DNA of 14,666 nt from Thermoanaerobaculia bacterium (GCA_025937035.1 JAICSG010000028.1:1-14666); one strand, 5' to 3'. Positions 1 to 6,634 are shown, counted from the first letter of the stretch. Notes: generated by a model from the sequence alone, not told the origin. Made by a program: numbers and translations.

Positions 1-167
1 GGATCGCCTGGGTCTTCCGCGGCCCTCTGCTGGTGGTGACCGTGGTGGGGCTCGCAGGCCTCCCTCCGCGCCCCTGGTGGGGGCTGGCTTTCTCCTGGTG
101 GTTGCTCTACACCCTCTGCGGCCTGGTCCTGGGCGTCGCCGCCTCCGCCTCCCGGCTGCAAGCCTGA
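1..167 (+). CDS. C-terminal end of an unidentified membrane protein (5' truncated by window edge)
   Basis: An open frame (first whole codon at base 3) runs in from the left edge to a TGA at 165-167 and gives the last 54 residues of a protein. They are strongly hydrophobic, with two likely membrane segments: one around PLLVVTVVGLAGL, then a Pro/Trp-rich turn, then one around LAFSWWLLYTLCGLVLGVAA. The chain ends in a short tail, SASRLQA. It looks like the end of an integral inner-membrane protein. No family-specific motif is visible, so I assign no function. Its frame differs from that of the radical SAM gene behind it, so upstream start codons for that gene would lie inside this one. The 71-bp gap to the next start contains a TAAACT hexamer at 186-191 that could be a -10 element (weak). 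Confidence 0.6.
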   Translation, partial: IAWVFRGPLLVVTVVGLAGLPPRPWWGLAFSWWLLYTLCGLVLGVAASASRLQA

Positions 168-238
168 GGGACGCCCGCCCCGGTGTAAACTGGGAAGCCG
201 TCCTCATCCGAAACCGGCCGAAGGACGTACAAATTCTG

Positions 239-1123
239 ATGAGCCTCGCCGAGATCACTCCGCTGTCCGCCCCCCGGGTGGAGCTGAAGAGCCTGGACAC
301 CCTCTGGTTCCAGGTGGGGGGCACGGTGTGCAACCTGGCCTGCACCCACTGCTTCGTCTCCTGCTCGCCCACCAATCACACCCACGAGATGCTGAGCCTC
401 GCCGAGGTGCGGCGCTATCTGGAGGAGGCGGCGCGGCTGGGGGTGCGCGAGTACTACTTCACCGGCGGCGAGCCGTTCCTCAATCCCGAGATGGAGGCGA
501 TCCTCGCCGCCACTCTGGAGGTGGGGCCGGCCACGGTGCTCACCAACGGCCTCCTGCTCGACCCCGGTCGCTGCGCCCGCCTCAAGGCGCTGGCGGACGC
601 CTCGGACTACTCGCTCGACTTCCGGGTGTCGCTCGACGGCTGGGACGAGGCGAGCAACGACCCCATCCGCGGCGCGGGGACCTTCGAGAAGATCCTCGCC
701 GGCATCCGCAATCTCCACGCGGCCGGGCTCAACCCGGTGATCACGGTGACCGAGGTCTGCGAGGGGGCGGCCGGCGACGAGGGCAAGGAGCGCTTCTTCG
801 CCCTCCTGCGGTCGCTGGGGATCGAGCGCCCGCGGCTCAAGATCCTCCCCGTCTTCCGCATCGGCGCCGAGGCCGGGCGGAGCGGCGCCTACGAGAGCTG
901 GCAGCGGCTGCGCGAGGGGGAGGTGCCCGACGGGGCTCTAGACCACCTCCAGTGCAGCTCCTGCCGGATGGTGACCGACCAGGGGGTCTGGGTCTGCCCC
1001 ATCCTGGTCAACGAGCCGGAGGCGAAGATGGGCGAAACGCTGGCCGACACCCTGGGCGATTTTCCCCTGGAGCATCCGGCCTGCTGGACCTGCCACGTCT
1101 ACGGCGTGAGCTGCCGGACCTGA
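239..1123 (+). CDS. Radical SAM enzyme with SPASM-like cysteine-rich C-terminus
   Basis: A 294-residue radical SAM protein. The cluster-binding motif CxxxCxxC is at C31, C35 and C38, inside CNLACTHCF. The SAM-binding GGEP motif is at 76-79, and a partial TIM barrel follows with typical TNG (102-104) and SLDG (131-134) strands. Six further cysteines close the protein (C239, C242, C253, C282, C285, C292), which resembles a SPASM/twitch auxiliary iron-sulfur region. Family members use a 5'-deoxyadenosyl radical on peptides, proteins or small molecules; the substrate here is unknown. I chose ATG 239 because upstream in-frame codons lie within the preceding membrane-protein gene and encode an unconserved Arg/Pro-rich stretch. 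An AAGGA sits at 221-225, rather far from the start. One base separates its stop from the next gene, a phosphoesterase-fold protein, so the two are probably translationally coupled. No precursor-peptide gene is seen nearby. Confidence 0.88.
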   Translation: MSLAEITPLSAPRVELKSLDTLWFQVGGTVCNLACTHCFVSCSPTNHTHEMLSLAEVRRYLEEAARLGVREYYFTGGEPFLNPEMEAILAATLEVGPATVLTNGLLLDPGRCARLKALADASDYSLDFRVSLDGWDEASNDPIRGAGTFEKILAGIRNLHAAGLNPVITVTEVCEGAAGDEGKERFFALLRSLGIERPRLKILPVFRIGAEAGRSGAYESWQRLREGEVPDGALDHLQCSSCRMVTDQGVWVCPILVNEPEAKMGETLADTLGDFPLEHPACWTCHVYGVSCRT

Positions 1124-1124
1124 G

Positions 1125-2132
1125 ATGTCTTTTCGCCCCCCCAAGGATCTCGACGAGCAGGCGCGCCAGGCGCGAGCCAAGCTCACCGCCCACCGCGACA
1201 TGGCCACCTGGGGGGAGAAGCTCGTCCCCCTCGCCGCCTTCCGCCAGGCCGCGGCCCGAAAGGGGTTGAAGCTCGCTCAAGGAGACCGGGAATCCGCCGT
1301 GCTCGCCTACACGGCCGGCCTGGACGACCCCACGCCGGTCGAGGGCCCGTACTCGCGGATCGCCGTCTTCGGTGGCATCTACAGCAATCACCTCGCCCTG
1401 CTGGAGCTGCTGGAGGACGCCGCCCGGCGCGGCGCCGAGGCGGTCTACTGCCTGGGAGACCTGGGGGCTTTCGGTCCCAACCCCGAGAAGGTCCGGCCCC
1501 TGATGGCTCAGGGACAGGTGCTCTCCATCCAGGGGAACTACGAGGAATCGCTCGCCTCGGGCCGCGAGGACTGCAACTGCGGCTACACCGATCCGCGCGA
1601 CAATCACTTCGCCGAGATCTCCTACCGCTACACCGAGCGGAATTGCTCGCCCGAATTCAAGGCCTGGATGGGCACCCTCCCCCGGCGCCGCCGCGTGCGG
1701 GTGGGGGAACGCGAGCTCCTCCTGGTCCACGGCTCGCCGCGCCGGATCAACGAGTTCCTCTTCCACAGCACCGCGCCGGTGCCGTTCCTGGAGGTGCTGC
1801 TCGACCAGAGCCGCTGCGACGGCCTCCTGGCCACCCACACCGGGCTCCACTGGCACCGCCGCCTCCCCTCGGGCCGGGACGTGGTCAACGTGGGCGTGAT
1901 CGGCCGCCCGGCCAACGACGGCCGGACGAACGTCTGGTACGCGATGATCGAGGCACGGGAAGAGGAGCTAGGAGTCGAGCTGGTGCCGCTGGCCTACGAC
2001 CACCTGGGGCTCGCCGCCGAGATGCGGTCTGAGAAATTGCCGGAGGAGTTCGTCGAAACCGTTCTGACCGGCTGGTGGACTACCTGTCTGGAGATCCTGC
2101 CCGCCCGCGAGCGGGCCGTTTCCCGTTTCTGA
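1125..2132 (+). CDS. Metallophosphoesterase-fold protein with degenerate metal site 1
   Basis: 335 residues. The calcineurin-like phosphoesterase core (YfcE/PF12850-like) runs from about 78 to 278, after a roughly 75-residue charged N-terminal extension. Conserved motifs are readable: GDLGAFGP with D112, GNYE with N138, VHGSP with H202, and THTG with H238. These are the usual metal-2 ligands. Motif I, normally DxHGN, reads GGIYSN here (G84 and Y86 in place of Asp and His). The GHTH motif reads THTG, losing its second His. So the ligands unique to metal site 1 are missing. A CNCGYTDPRDNHF insert at 150-162 adds two cysteines. Family members hydrolyse phosphomono- or diesters, but this one may be weakly active or act as a scaffold or ligand-binding partner. 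ATG 1125 lies one base after the radical SAM stop, which implies co-translation and a shared role. Confidence 0.85.
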   Translation: MSFRPPKDLDEQARQARAKLTAHRDMATWGEKLVPLAAFRQAAARKGLKLAQGDRESAVLAYTAGLDDPTPVEGPYSRIAVFGGIYSNHLALLELLEDAARRGAEAVYCLGDLGAFGPNPEKVRPLMAQGQVLSIQGNYEESLASGREDCNCGYTDPRDNHFAEISYRYTERNCSPEFKAWMGTLPRRRRVRVGERELLLVHGSPRRINEFLFHSTAPVPFLEVLLDQSRCDGLLATHTGLHWHRRLPSGRDVVNVGVIGRPANDGRTNVWYAMIEAREEELGVELVPLAYDHLGLAAEMRSEKLPEEFVETVLTGWWTTCLEILPARERAVSRF

Positions 2133-2166
2133 GGAGCAGGCAGGAGAGGTTTTCGGGCTGCTCGGC

Positions 2167-2172
2167 TAGACT
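2167..2172 (+). promoter_or_regulatory. Candidate -10 element of hemH (possible leaderless start)
   Basis: TAGACT (TANNNT type) ends 9 nt before the hemH ATG. No Shine-Dalgarno sequence is visible between it and the start, so transcription from it would begin at or next to the ATG. No good -35 hexamer is seen 16-18 bp upstream. Low certainty. Confidence 0.3.
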
Positions 2173-2181
2173 TCCCCCATC

Positions 2182-3318
2182 ATGAAGTACTTCGGCCAGC
2201 CCGACTTCCAGCACGGAGAGATCCCCGCGGTGGGCGTCCTCCTGGCGAACCTGGGGACGCCCGACGCGCCGGACACGCCGTCGCTGCGTCGCTATCTCCG
2301 CGAGTTCCTGCTCGATCCGCGGGTCATCGAGATGCCGCGGGCGCTCTGGTGGCTGATCCTCCACCTGTTCGTGCTCCCCTTCCGGCCGGCCAAGTCGGCC
2401 GCGCTCTACAGGAAGGTCTGGACCCCGGAGGGCTCCCCGCTCCTGGTCATCACCAACCGCCAGGCGGCGGCGCTCCAACAGGTGCTGAGCCGGGAGATCG
2501 GCACGCCGGTCCACGTCGCGGTCGCCATGCGCTACGGCAACCCATCGGTCCGGTCGGCGCTGCGCGAGCTCGCCGGTAAGGGATGCCGGCGGATCCTGGT
2601 ATTGCCGCTCTACCCCCAGTACGCGGCGGTAACGACCGGCTCGACGATCGACGCCGTGGCCGCCGAGCTGATGACTTGGCGATGGGTGCCCGAGATCCGG
2701 ACCATCCATCACTACCACGACGACCCGGCCTACATCCGGACTCTGGCGGCGAGCATCCGGGAGGTCTGGGAGCGAGAGGGGCCGCCGGAGAAGCTCCTCT
2801 TCTCCTTTCACGGCATCCCGAAACGCTACTTCCTGGCGGGCGACCCCTATTTCTGCGAGTGCCACAAGCTCGCCCGTCTCGCCGCTGACGAGCTGGCGCT
2901 GCCCAAGGAGCGCTGGCAGGTCTCCTTCCAGTCGCTCTTCGGCAAGGAGGAGTGGCTCAAGCCCTACACCGACAAGACGATCACGGCGATGGCGAAATCC
3001 GGCATCCGCCAGCTCGACGTCGTCTGCCCCGGCTTCTCGGCGGACTGCCTGGAGACGATCGAGGAGATCGACGAGCAGAACCGCGAGATCTTCCTTCACG
3101 CCGGCGGCGAGCGCTACCGCTACATCCCCGCGCTCAACGACCGGCCGGATCACATCCGCGTCATCGCCGACCTGGTCCACCGCAACCTTCAAGGGTGGGT
3201 GAGGACGCCTGCCGAGCGCGACGAGGAGGGGGAGCGCCGGGAGGCCGGCGAGTCGCGGCGCCGGGCCGAGGCGATGCAGGCCGAGCCGGTGCTGGAAGAC
3301 GCCGGGTATGGGCACTGA
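2182..3318 (+). CDS. hemH: Ferrochelatase (haem synthesis, final step)
   Basis: Ferrochelatase, 378 residues, which inserts Fe(II) into protoporphyrin IX (or coproporphyrin III in the coproporphyrin-dependent route) at the membrane surface or in the cytoplasm. Family signatures are clear: GVLLANLGTPDAP near the start (18-30), EGSPL (83-87), LPLYPQYA (141-148), and SFHGIPKRY with the catalytic His at 210. These are followed by FQSLFGKEEWLKPYTD (249-264) and CPGFSADCLETIEEI with the conserved Glu at 291. The core ends near residue 340; the last 39 residues are a charged, Arg/Glu-rich tail not needed by the family. A gap of 49 nt separates it from the phosphoesterase gene. ATG 2182 fits the usual short N-terminus but has no Shine-Dalgarno sequence. 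It is probably transcribed separately from the radical SAM pair; no functional link to that pair is evident. Confidence 0.97.
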   Translation: MKYFGQPDFQHGEIPAVGVLLANLGTPDAPDTPSLRRYLREFLLDPRVIEMPRALWWLILHLFVLPFRPAKSAALYRKVWTPEGSPLLVITNRQAAALQQVLSREIGTPVHVAVAMRYGNPSVRSALRELAGKGCRRILVLPLYPQYAAVTTGSTIDAVAAELMTWRWVPEIRTIHHYHDDPAYIRTLAASIREVWEREGPPEKLLFSFHGIPKRYFLAGDPYFCECHKLARLAADELALPKERWQVSFQSLFGKEEWLKPYTDKTITAMAKSGIRQLDVVCPGFSADCLETIEEIDEQNREIFLHAGGERYRYIPALNDRPDHIRVIADLVHRNLQGWVRTPAERDEEGERREAGESRRRAEAMQAEPVLEDAGYGH

Positions 3319-3331
3319 CGGCGTCCGGCTC

Positions 3332-3340
3332 TGGTAGATT
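3332..3340 (+). promoter_or_regulatory. Candidate extended -10 promoter of the DUF2911 gene
   Basis: TGG-TAGATT matches the TGn extended -10 layout with a 4/6 hexamer and lies in the 58-bp gap after hemH. The predicted start of transcription near 3347 would leave a leader of about 30 nt containing the strong ribosome binding site. No convincing -35 is seen. Confidence 0.3.
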
Positions 3341-3361
3341 TCTATCCTGAGCGATCTCTAT

Positions 3362-3368
3362 AAGGAGG
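3362..3368 (+). promoter_or_regulatory. Strong ribosome binding site of the DUF2911 gene
   Basis: AAGGAGG, a full anti-16S match, lies 8 nt before ATG 3377 and fixes that start. It is the best Shine-Dalgarno sequence in the window, which suggests high expression of this exported protein. Confidence 0.85.
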
Positions 3369-3376
3369 AAGCCACA

Positions 3377-4234
3377 ATGAGCACCCATCGATTCCGCGCC
3401 GGCCTCGTCGCCGGCCTGCTGTTCGTCCTCACGGCGGGGGCCGCGCTCGCGCAGCAGCTCGACCTCCCCCGCCCGAGCCCCAACGCGTCGGTGACGCAGA
3501 CGGTCGGCATCACCGACATCACGATCAAGTACAGCCGCCCGGGCGTGAAGGGGCGGGAAGTCTGGGGTAAGCTCGTCCCCTACGGCGAGGTCTGGCGCAC
3601 GGGGGCGAACGAGAACACCACGATCAAGTTCAGCACCCCGGTCAAGATCGAGGGTCACGAGCTGCCGGCCGGCATCTACGGCCTGCAGACGTTCCCCGCC
3701 CAGGGAGACTGGACCGTGGTCTTCAGCAAGGACGCCAACGAGTGGGGCGCCTTCAGCTACAAGCCCGAGCACGACGCCCTGCGCATCCAGGTCAAGCCGC
3801 AGCCGGCTCCGTTCCGCGAGCGCATGGCCTTCGATTTCGACGACGTGACCGACACCTCGACCAAGGTCGTCCTCTCCTGGGAGAAGCTCCAGGTCCCCTT
3901 CACCATCGAGGTGGACACGCCGGCCCTCGTGCAGGCGAAGCTCAAGGACGCCGTCCGCTGGCAGACGCCGTATCAGGCGGCGAGCTACTGCATCCAGAAC
4001 GACACCTGCCTCGACGAGGCCTCGCGCTGGCTCGATGCCTCGCTCGCGATGCAGGAGAACTTCTCGAACCTCCGCGCCAAGGCGATGCTGCTGGCCAAGA
4101 AGAACGATCCCGGCGCCGCGGCCTACGCCCAGAAGGCGCTCGCCGCCGCCAAGACGACCCAGCCGGCGCCGAATCCCCAGCAGATCAAGGATCTGGAGGG
4201 GATCGCCGCGGGCGGCACGAAGAAGGGCAAATAG
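3377..4234 (+). CDS. Exported DUF2911 domain protein
   Basis: 285 residues. A classic Sec signal peptide covers residues 1-25: a basic n-region with two Arg, a Leu/Ala/Val core, and a cut after ALA before QQLDL. The mature part starts with a DUF2911 domain (about 28-178). It carries the family hallmark around SRPGVKGREVWGKLVPYG (53-70) followed by EVWRTGANENTT (71-82), and later AGIYGLQTFP (98-107), DWTVVFSKDANEWGAF (111-126) and an LRIQVKP strand. A helical region follows (about 185-260) with tetratricopeptide-like spacing and a C205-x5-C211 pair that could form a disulfide outside the cytoplasm. DUF2911 has no settled biochemical function; members are typically periplasmic or secreted. No lipobox Cys is present, so it is probably soluble. 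It converges on the HAD gene with a 15-bp gap and no terminator hairpin between them. Confidence 0.92.
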   Translation: MSTHRFRAGLVAGLLFVLTAGAALAQQLDLPRPSPNASVTQTVGITDITIKYSRPGVKGREVWGKLVPYGEVWRTGANENTTIKFSTPVKIEGHELPAGIYGLQTFPAQGDWTVVFSKDANEWGAFSYKPEHDALRIQVKPQPAPFRERMAFDFDDVTDTSTKVVLSWEKLQVPFTIEVDTPALVQAKLKDAVRWQTPYQAASYCIQNDTCLDEASRWLDASLAMQENFSNLRAKAMLLAKKNDPGAAAYAQKALAAAKTTQPAPNPQQIKDLEGIAAGGTKKGK

Positions 4235-4249
4235 GAAGGAGAAGCGGGC

Positions 4250-4933
4250 TTACGCGGTGACCGTGGCCGCCTGCTCGGCGAGCCAGGTCCCGAGGTCCAC
4301 CACCTGATCGAGGCAGGCGAGGGGCTCCAGCCGCAGGAGCTCCTCCCGCCCGTGCCCTCCGGAGCAGACCCCCACCGCGTGCGTCCGCGCGCTGCGCGCC
4401 ATCTCCAGGTCGTAGGTGGTGTCGCCGATCATCACCGCCTCGCACGGCGAGACCCCCAGCTCGTCGAGGATGTCGAGCAGCATCTGAGGGTGGGGCTTCG
4501 AGAAGGCCTCGTCGGCGGTGCGGGTGGCCTGGAAGACCTCCCCCAGGCCGGTCTGCTCGAGGGCATAGTCGAGCCCGCGCCGGCTCTTGCCCGTCGCCAC
4601 CGCCAGCAGATATCCCTCGTCCGCGAGGCCGCGCAGCATCCCGTCCACCCCCTCGAAGAGCATCGGCATGTCGCGGTAGGCCGAGTGCCAGTGCTTCCGG
4701 TACCCCTCCAGGATCTTTCCGAACAGCGCGTCGTCGCAGCCGGGGCTCAGGATCTCGATCGTCTCGCGCAGGCCGAGGCCGACCGTGCCGCGGATGGTCT
4801 CCTCGGGCAGCTCTCCCAGCTCCAGCTCGCGGATCGTCGCCTGGGCGCAGGCCACGATGGGACCGATGGAGTCCATCAGCGTCCCGTCCCAATCGAAGAC
4901 GAGGAGGCGGAAGGGATTTGCGGCGAGCGGCAT
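4250..4933 (-). CDS. HAD-family phosphatase (phosphoglycolate phosphatase-like)
   Basis: A 227-residue HAD hydrolase with a helical C1 cap between motifs I and II. Motif I is LVFDWDGTLMDS with nucleophile D14 and acid/base D16. Motif II is VATGKS with T114. Motif III is K146 in SKPHPQ. Motif IV is VMIGDTTYD with D171 and D175. The layout matches the Gph/PgmB type, which removes phosphate from small metabolites such as 2-phosphoglycolate; the substrate cannot be read from sequence. An ATG at 5005 would overlap the upstream gene's stop by ATGA. The 24 codons it adds, however, encode an unconserved Arg/Pro/Ser stretch with clearly fewer G/C third positions than the rest, so I prefer ATG 4933. 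It is the last gene of the - strand cluster, after the nucleotidyltransferase; a joint role in sugar-phosphate metabolism is possible but not shown. Confidence 0.9.
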   Translation of the reverse strand: MPLAANPFRLLVFDWDGTLMDSIGPIVACAQATIRELELGELPEETIRGTVGLGLRETIEILSPGCDDALFGKILEGYRKHWHSAYRDMPMLFEGVDGMLRGLADEGYLLAVATGKSRRGLDYALEQTGLGEVFQATRTADEAFSKPHPQMLLDILDELGVSPCEAVMIGDTTYDLEMARSARTHAVGVCSGGHGREELLRLEPLACLDQVVDLGTWLAEQAATVTA

Positions 4934-5001
4934 CGTGGGGATCCGGGGTCGTCCGGAAGACCGGATGATGACAGACGGGGGCCGATCGTTCAACCTTCGA
5001 T

Positions 5002-6057
5002 TCATCCTTCCGTATCAGGGCCGAACGGCGTGTAGACCGCGCCGCCCACCACCGAGTCGTCCAGCCCCGGAGCGAAGCCGGGGGACTGCGGCATGACGAT
5101 CCGCCGCTCCACCCAGGTGCCGGGGGGGATGGAGGCGCCGAAGCCCACGATGGTCTCGCGCACCACGCACCCCTTGCCGATTCGCGCTCCCGGTAACAGC
5201 ACCGACCTCTCGATCCGCGCCCCTTCCCCCACCTTTACCCCCGGCTCGATCGACGACCGCCGCACCTTCACCCCCGCTTCCAGGCTCGCCTCGGGGGAGA
5301 TCCACGACCGCCGCCAGAGCCGCTCCGGCCAGTAGCCCTGAGCCCAGTCGAGCACGCCGTCGAGGAAGCGCTGCGGCGTCCCCATGTCGTGCCAGAGACC
5401 GCCATCCACCACCGAATTGATTACCGCCCCCTCGGCCAGCATTGGAATGTAGAGGTCGCGCACGATGTCCGATTTCCCCGGCCCCACGCGCGCGAGCATC
5501 TCCGGAGCGAAGACGTGCGCGCCGGCGAAGACGAAGCGCCTTGCCACCTCCCCCCGGACCAGGTCGCCGGACCAGAAGGAGAGGATGCGTCCGGCGCGGT
5601 CGATCCCCACGCCGCCGCCGAACCGCGCCGGGTCGGGCTTCGCGGTGAGGAGGAGGGTCGAGCGGGCGCCGCTCGCGAGATGCCCGCGGATCAGCTTGCG
5701 AAAGGGCCACTCGCAGAGGCTGTCGCCGTTGACGAGCAGCACCAGGTCGGCGGGCGCGAGGAATTCCTTCAGCGGATGGAGCGCGCCCAGGGTGCCCAGG
5801 ATCTCCGGCTCCTCCGACCAGGTGAGAGGCATCCCCGCATGGGCGTCGCCGAAGCGCTGGCGGATCTGATCCCCCAGATAGTGGAGGTTCACCGCCGCGG
5901 CCTCGCAGCCGATGGCGGCGAGCCGCGCCAGGGTGTGCCCGAGGATGGGCACGCCGCGCACCGGCAGCAGCGGCTTCGGGGTGAGATCGGTCAGCGGGCG
6001 GAGCCGTGTGCCCAGCCCCGCCGCCAGCACCACCGCACGGATCCGCCTAGCCTGCAT
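5002..6057 (-). CDS. NDP-sugar pyrophosphorylase (mannose-1-phosphate guanylyltransferase-like)
   Basis: A 351-residue nucleotidyltransferase that couples an NTP with a sugar 1-phosphate to make an NDP-sugar and pyrophosphate. The GT-A type N-terminal domain carries the signature LAAGLGTRLRPLT (11-23) with TPKPLLP (K28). Further motifs are GTLGA (88-92), the metal-binding VNGDSL (D112), and DMGTP (224-228). From about 252 to 315 the sequence breaks into hexapeptide-type repeats (ISPEASLEAGVKV, IEPGVKVGEGARI, LLPGARIGKGCVV), a left-handed beta-helix tail. This two-domain layout resembles GDP-mannose pyrophosphorylases and is unlike MurU, which lacks the tail. Specificity (GDP-mannose, UDP- or dTDP-sugar) is not decided by the sequence. 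ATG 6057 follows the CYTH gene after 25 nt without a clear Shine-Dalgarno sequence. The product would feed glycan or exopolysaccharide synthesis. Confidence 0.9.
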   Translation of the reverse strand: MQARRIRAVVLAAGLGTRLRPLTDLTPKPLLPVRGVPILGHTLARLAAIGCEAAAVNLHYLGDQIRQRFGDAHAGMPLTWSEEPEILGTLGALHPLKEFLAPADLVLLVNGDSLCEWPFRKLIRGHLASGARSTLLLTAKPDPARFGGGVGIDRAGRILSFWSGDLVRGEVARRFVFAGAHVFAPEMLARVGPGKSDIVRDLYIPMLAEGAVINSVVDGGLWHDMGTPQRFLDGVLDWAQGYWPERLWRRSWISPEASLEAGVKVRRSSIEPGVKVGEGARIERSVLLPGARIGKGCVVRETIVGFGASIPPGTWVERRIVMPQSPGFAPGLDDSVVGGAVYTPFGPDTEG

Positions 6058-6082
6058 CGTTCATCGCGGGGATATCGGGAGC

Positions 6083-6634
6083 CTAGCGGAAGGTCATCTC
6101 GGGAGGAGCGTCCGGATGCTGCTTGAGGTAATCCTGGTAGAGACGCAGATAGGAGCGGCGCTCCGCCTTCGCCGGATCGAAGCCGCAGCGCTTGGCCACG
6201 GTCTCGGCGCCGTCCCCCTCGAACTCGGCGAAGTCGCCGATCGGCGTGTGGTCGAGCGCGATGGTGACGCCGCCGAGCTGCCACTCCTCCCGCATCTTCT
6301 GGTAGCGGCGCACCACGGTGAAGCCGAGATTTTCGAACAGGGCCATGGCCTCCTCGGCGCTCTGCACCTCGATCTCGCGCTCCTCGCGCACCTTGACGTT
6401 CCCCTCGATCCGCATCGGCCCCTTGAAGGTCAGCCGGGCCCGGCCGCCGTCGGTGCGCAGCCGCAGGATCTTGCCGGAGTCCAGCAGCTCCTGCTCGCGG
6501 TCGAGAATCCAGTTGTCCTCGAAGGCCGAGGGCCCGACCCGCTCCGCCTCGAGCTCGATCAGGCGCTCGCGCAGCTTGTCCAGCTCCACCCGCGGGAATT
6601 TGATCTCGCGTTCGAAATTGTCCTTGCTCCTCAT
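6083..6634 (-). CDS. CYTH-domain protein (class IV adenylate cyclase / triphosphatase-like)
   Basis: 183 residues, one CYTH domain. The hallmark ExExK motif is EREIK (E8, E10, K12) near the N-terminus. It is followed by ILRLRTDGGRARLTFKGP (paired basic residues of the tunnel), KVREEREIEV, ALDHTPIGDFAEFEG and a C-terminal RSYLRLY helix. CYTH enzymes bind a triphosphate in a beta-tunnel with divalent metal; members are CyaB-type adenylate cyclases, thiamine triphosphatases or inorganic tripolyphosphatases. The pattern with a closing SYLxLY is most like CyaB/ThTPase-type proteins, but activity cannot be assigned. ATG 6634 overlaps the M20 peptidase stop as ATGA, indicating translational coupling. 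An upstream in-frame extension to 6766 would lie inside the peptidase gene and lacks conservation. Confidence 0.88.
   Translation of the reverse strand: MRSKDNFEREIKFPRVELDKLRERLIELEAERVGPSAFEDNWILDREQELLDSGKILRLRTDGGRARLTFKGPMRIEGNVKVREEREIEVQSAEEAMALFENLGFTVVRRYQKMREEWQLGGVTIALDHTPIGDFAEFEGDGAETVAKRCGFDPAKAERRSYLRLYQDYLKQHPDAPPEMTFR

Noticed and set aside
77..238. Upstream N-terminal extension of the radical SAM protein
   Set aside because: It overlaps the end of the preceding membrane-protein gene and encodes an Arg/Pro/Leu-rich stretch unlike the family; ATG 239 gives a normal N-terminus.
2103..2130. GCCCGC-GA-GCGGGC hairpin at the end of the phosphoesterase gene as a terminator
   Set aside because: The stem is short with a 2-base loop, lies within coding sequence, and is followed by a broken rather than continuous T-run.
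239..2132. Peptide natural product (RiPP) cluster built around the radical SAM enzyme
   Set aside because: No small precursor gene fits in 168-238 or 2133-2181, and there is no transporter, peptidase or leader-binding domain next to it.
4934..5005. Start of the HAD protein at 5005 overlapping the nucleotidyltransferase stop
   Set aside because: It is possible as a coupled ATGA start, but the extra 24 codons have poorer third-position G/C (17 of 24) and no family match, so ATG 4933 is preferred.
4250..6057. Heptose pathway pair (HddC-like transferase with GmhB phosphatase) or MurU-type recycling
   Set aside because: The HAD protein has a C1 cap, which GmhB lacks. The transferase has a beta-helix tail, which MurU lacks, and no sugar kinase (AmgK-like) gene is adjacent.
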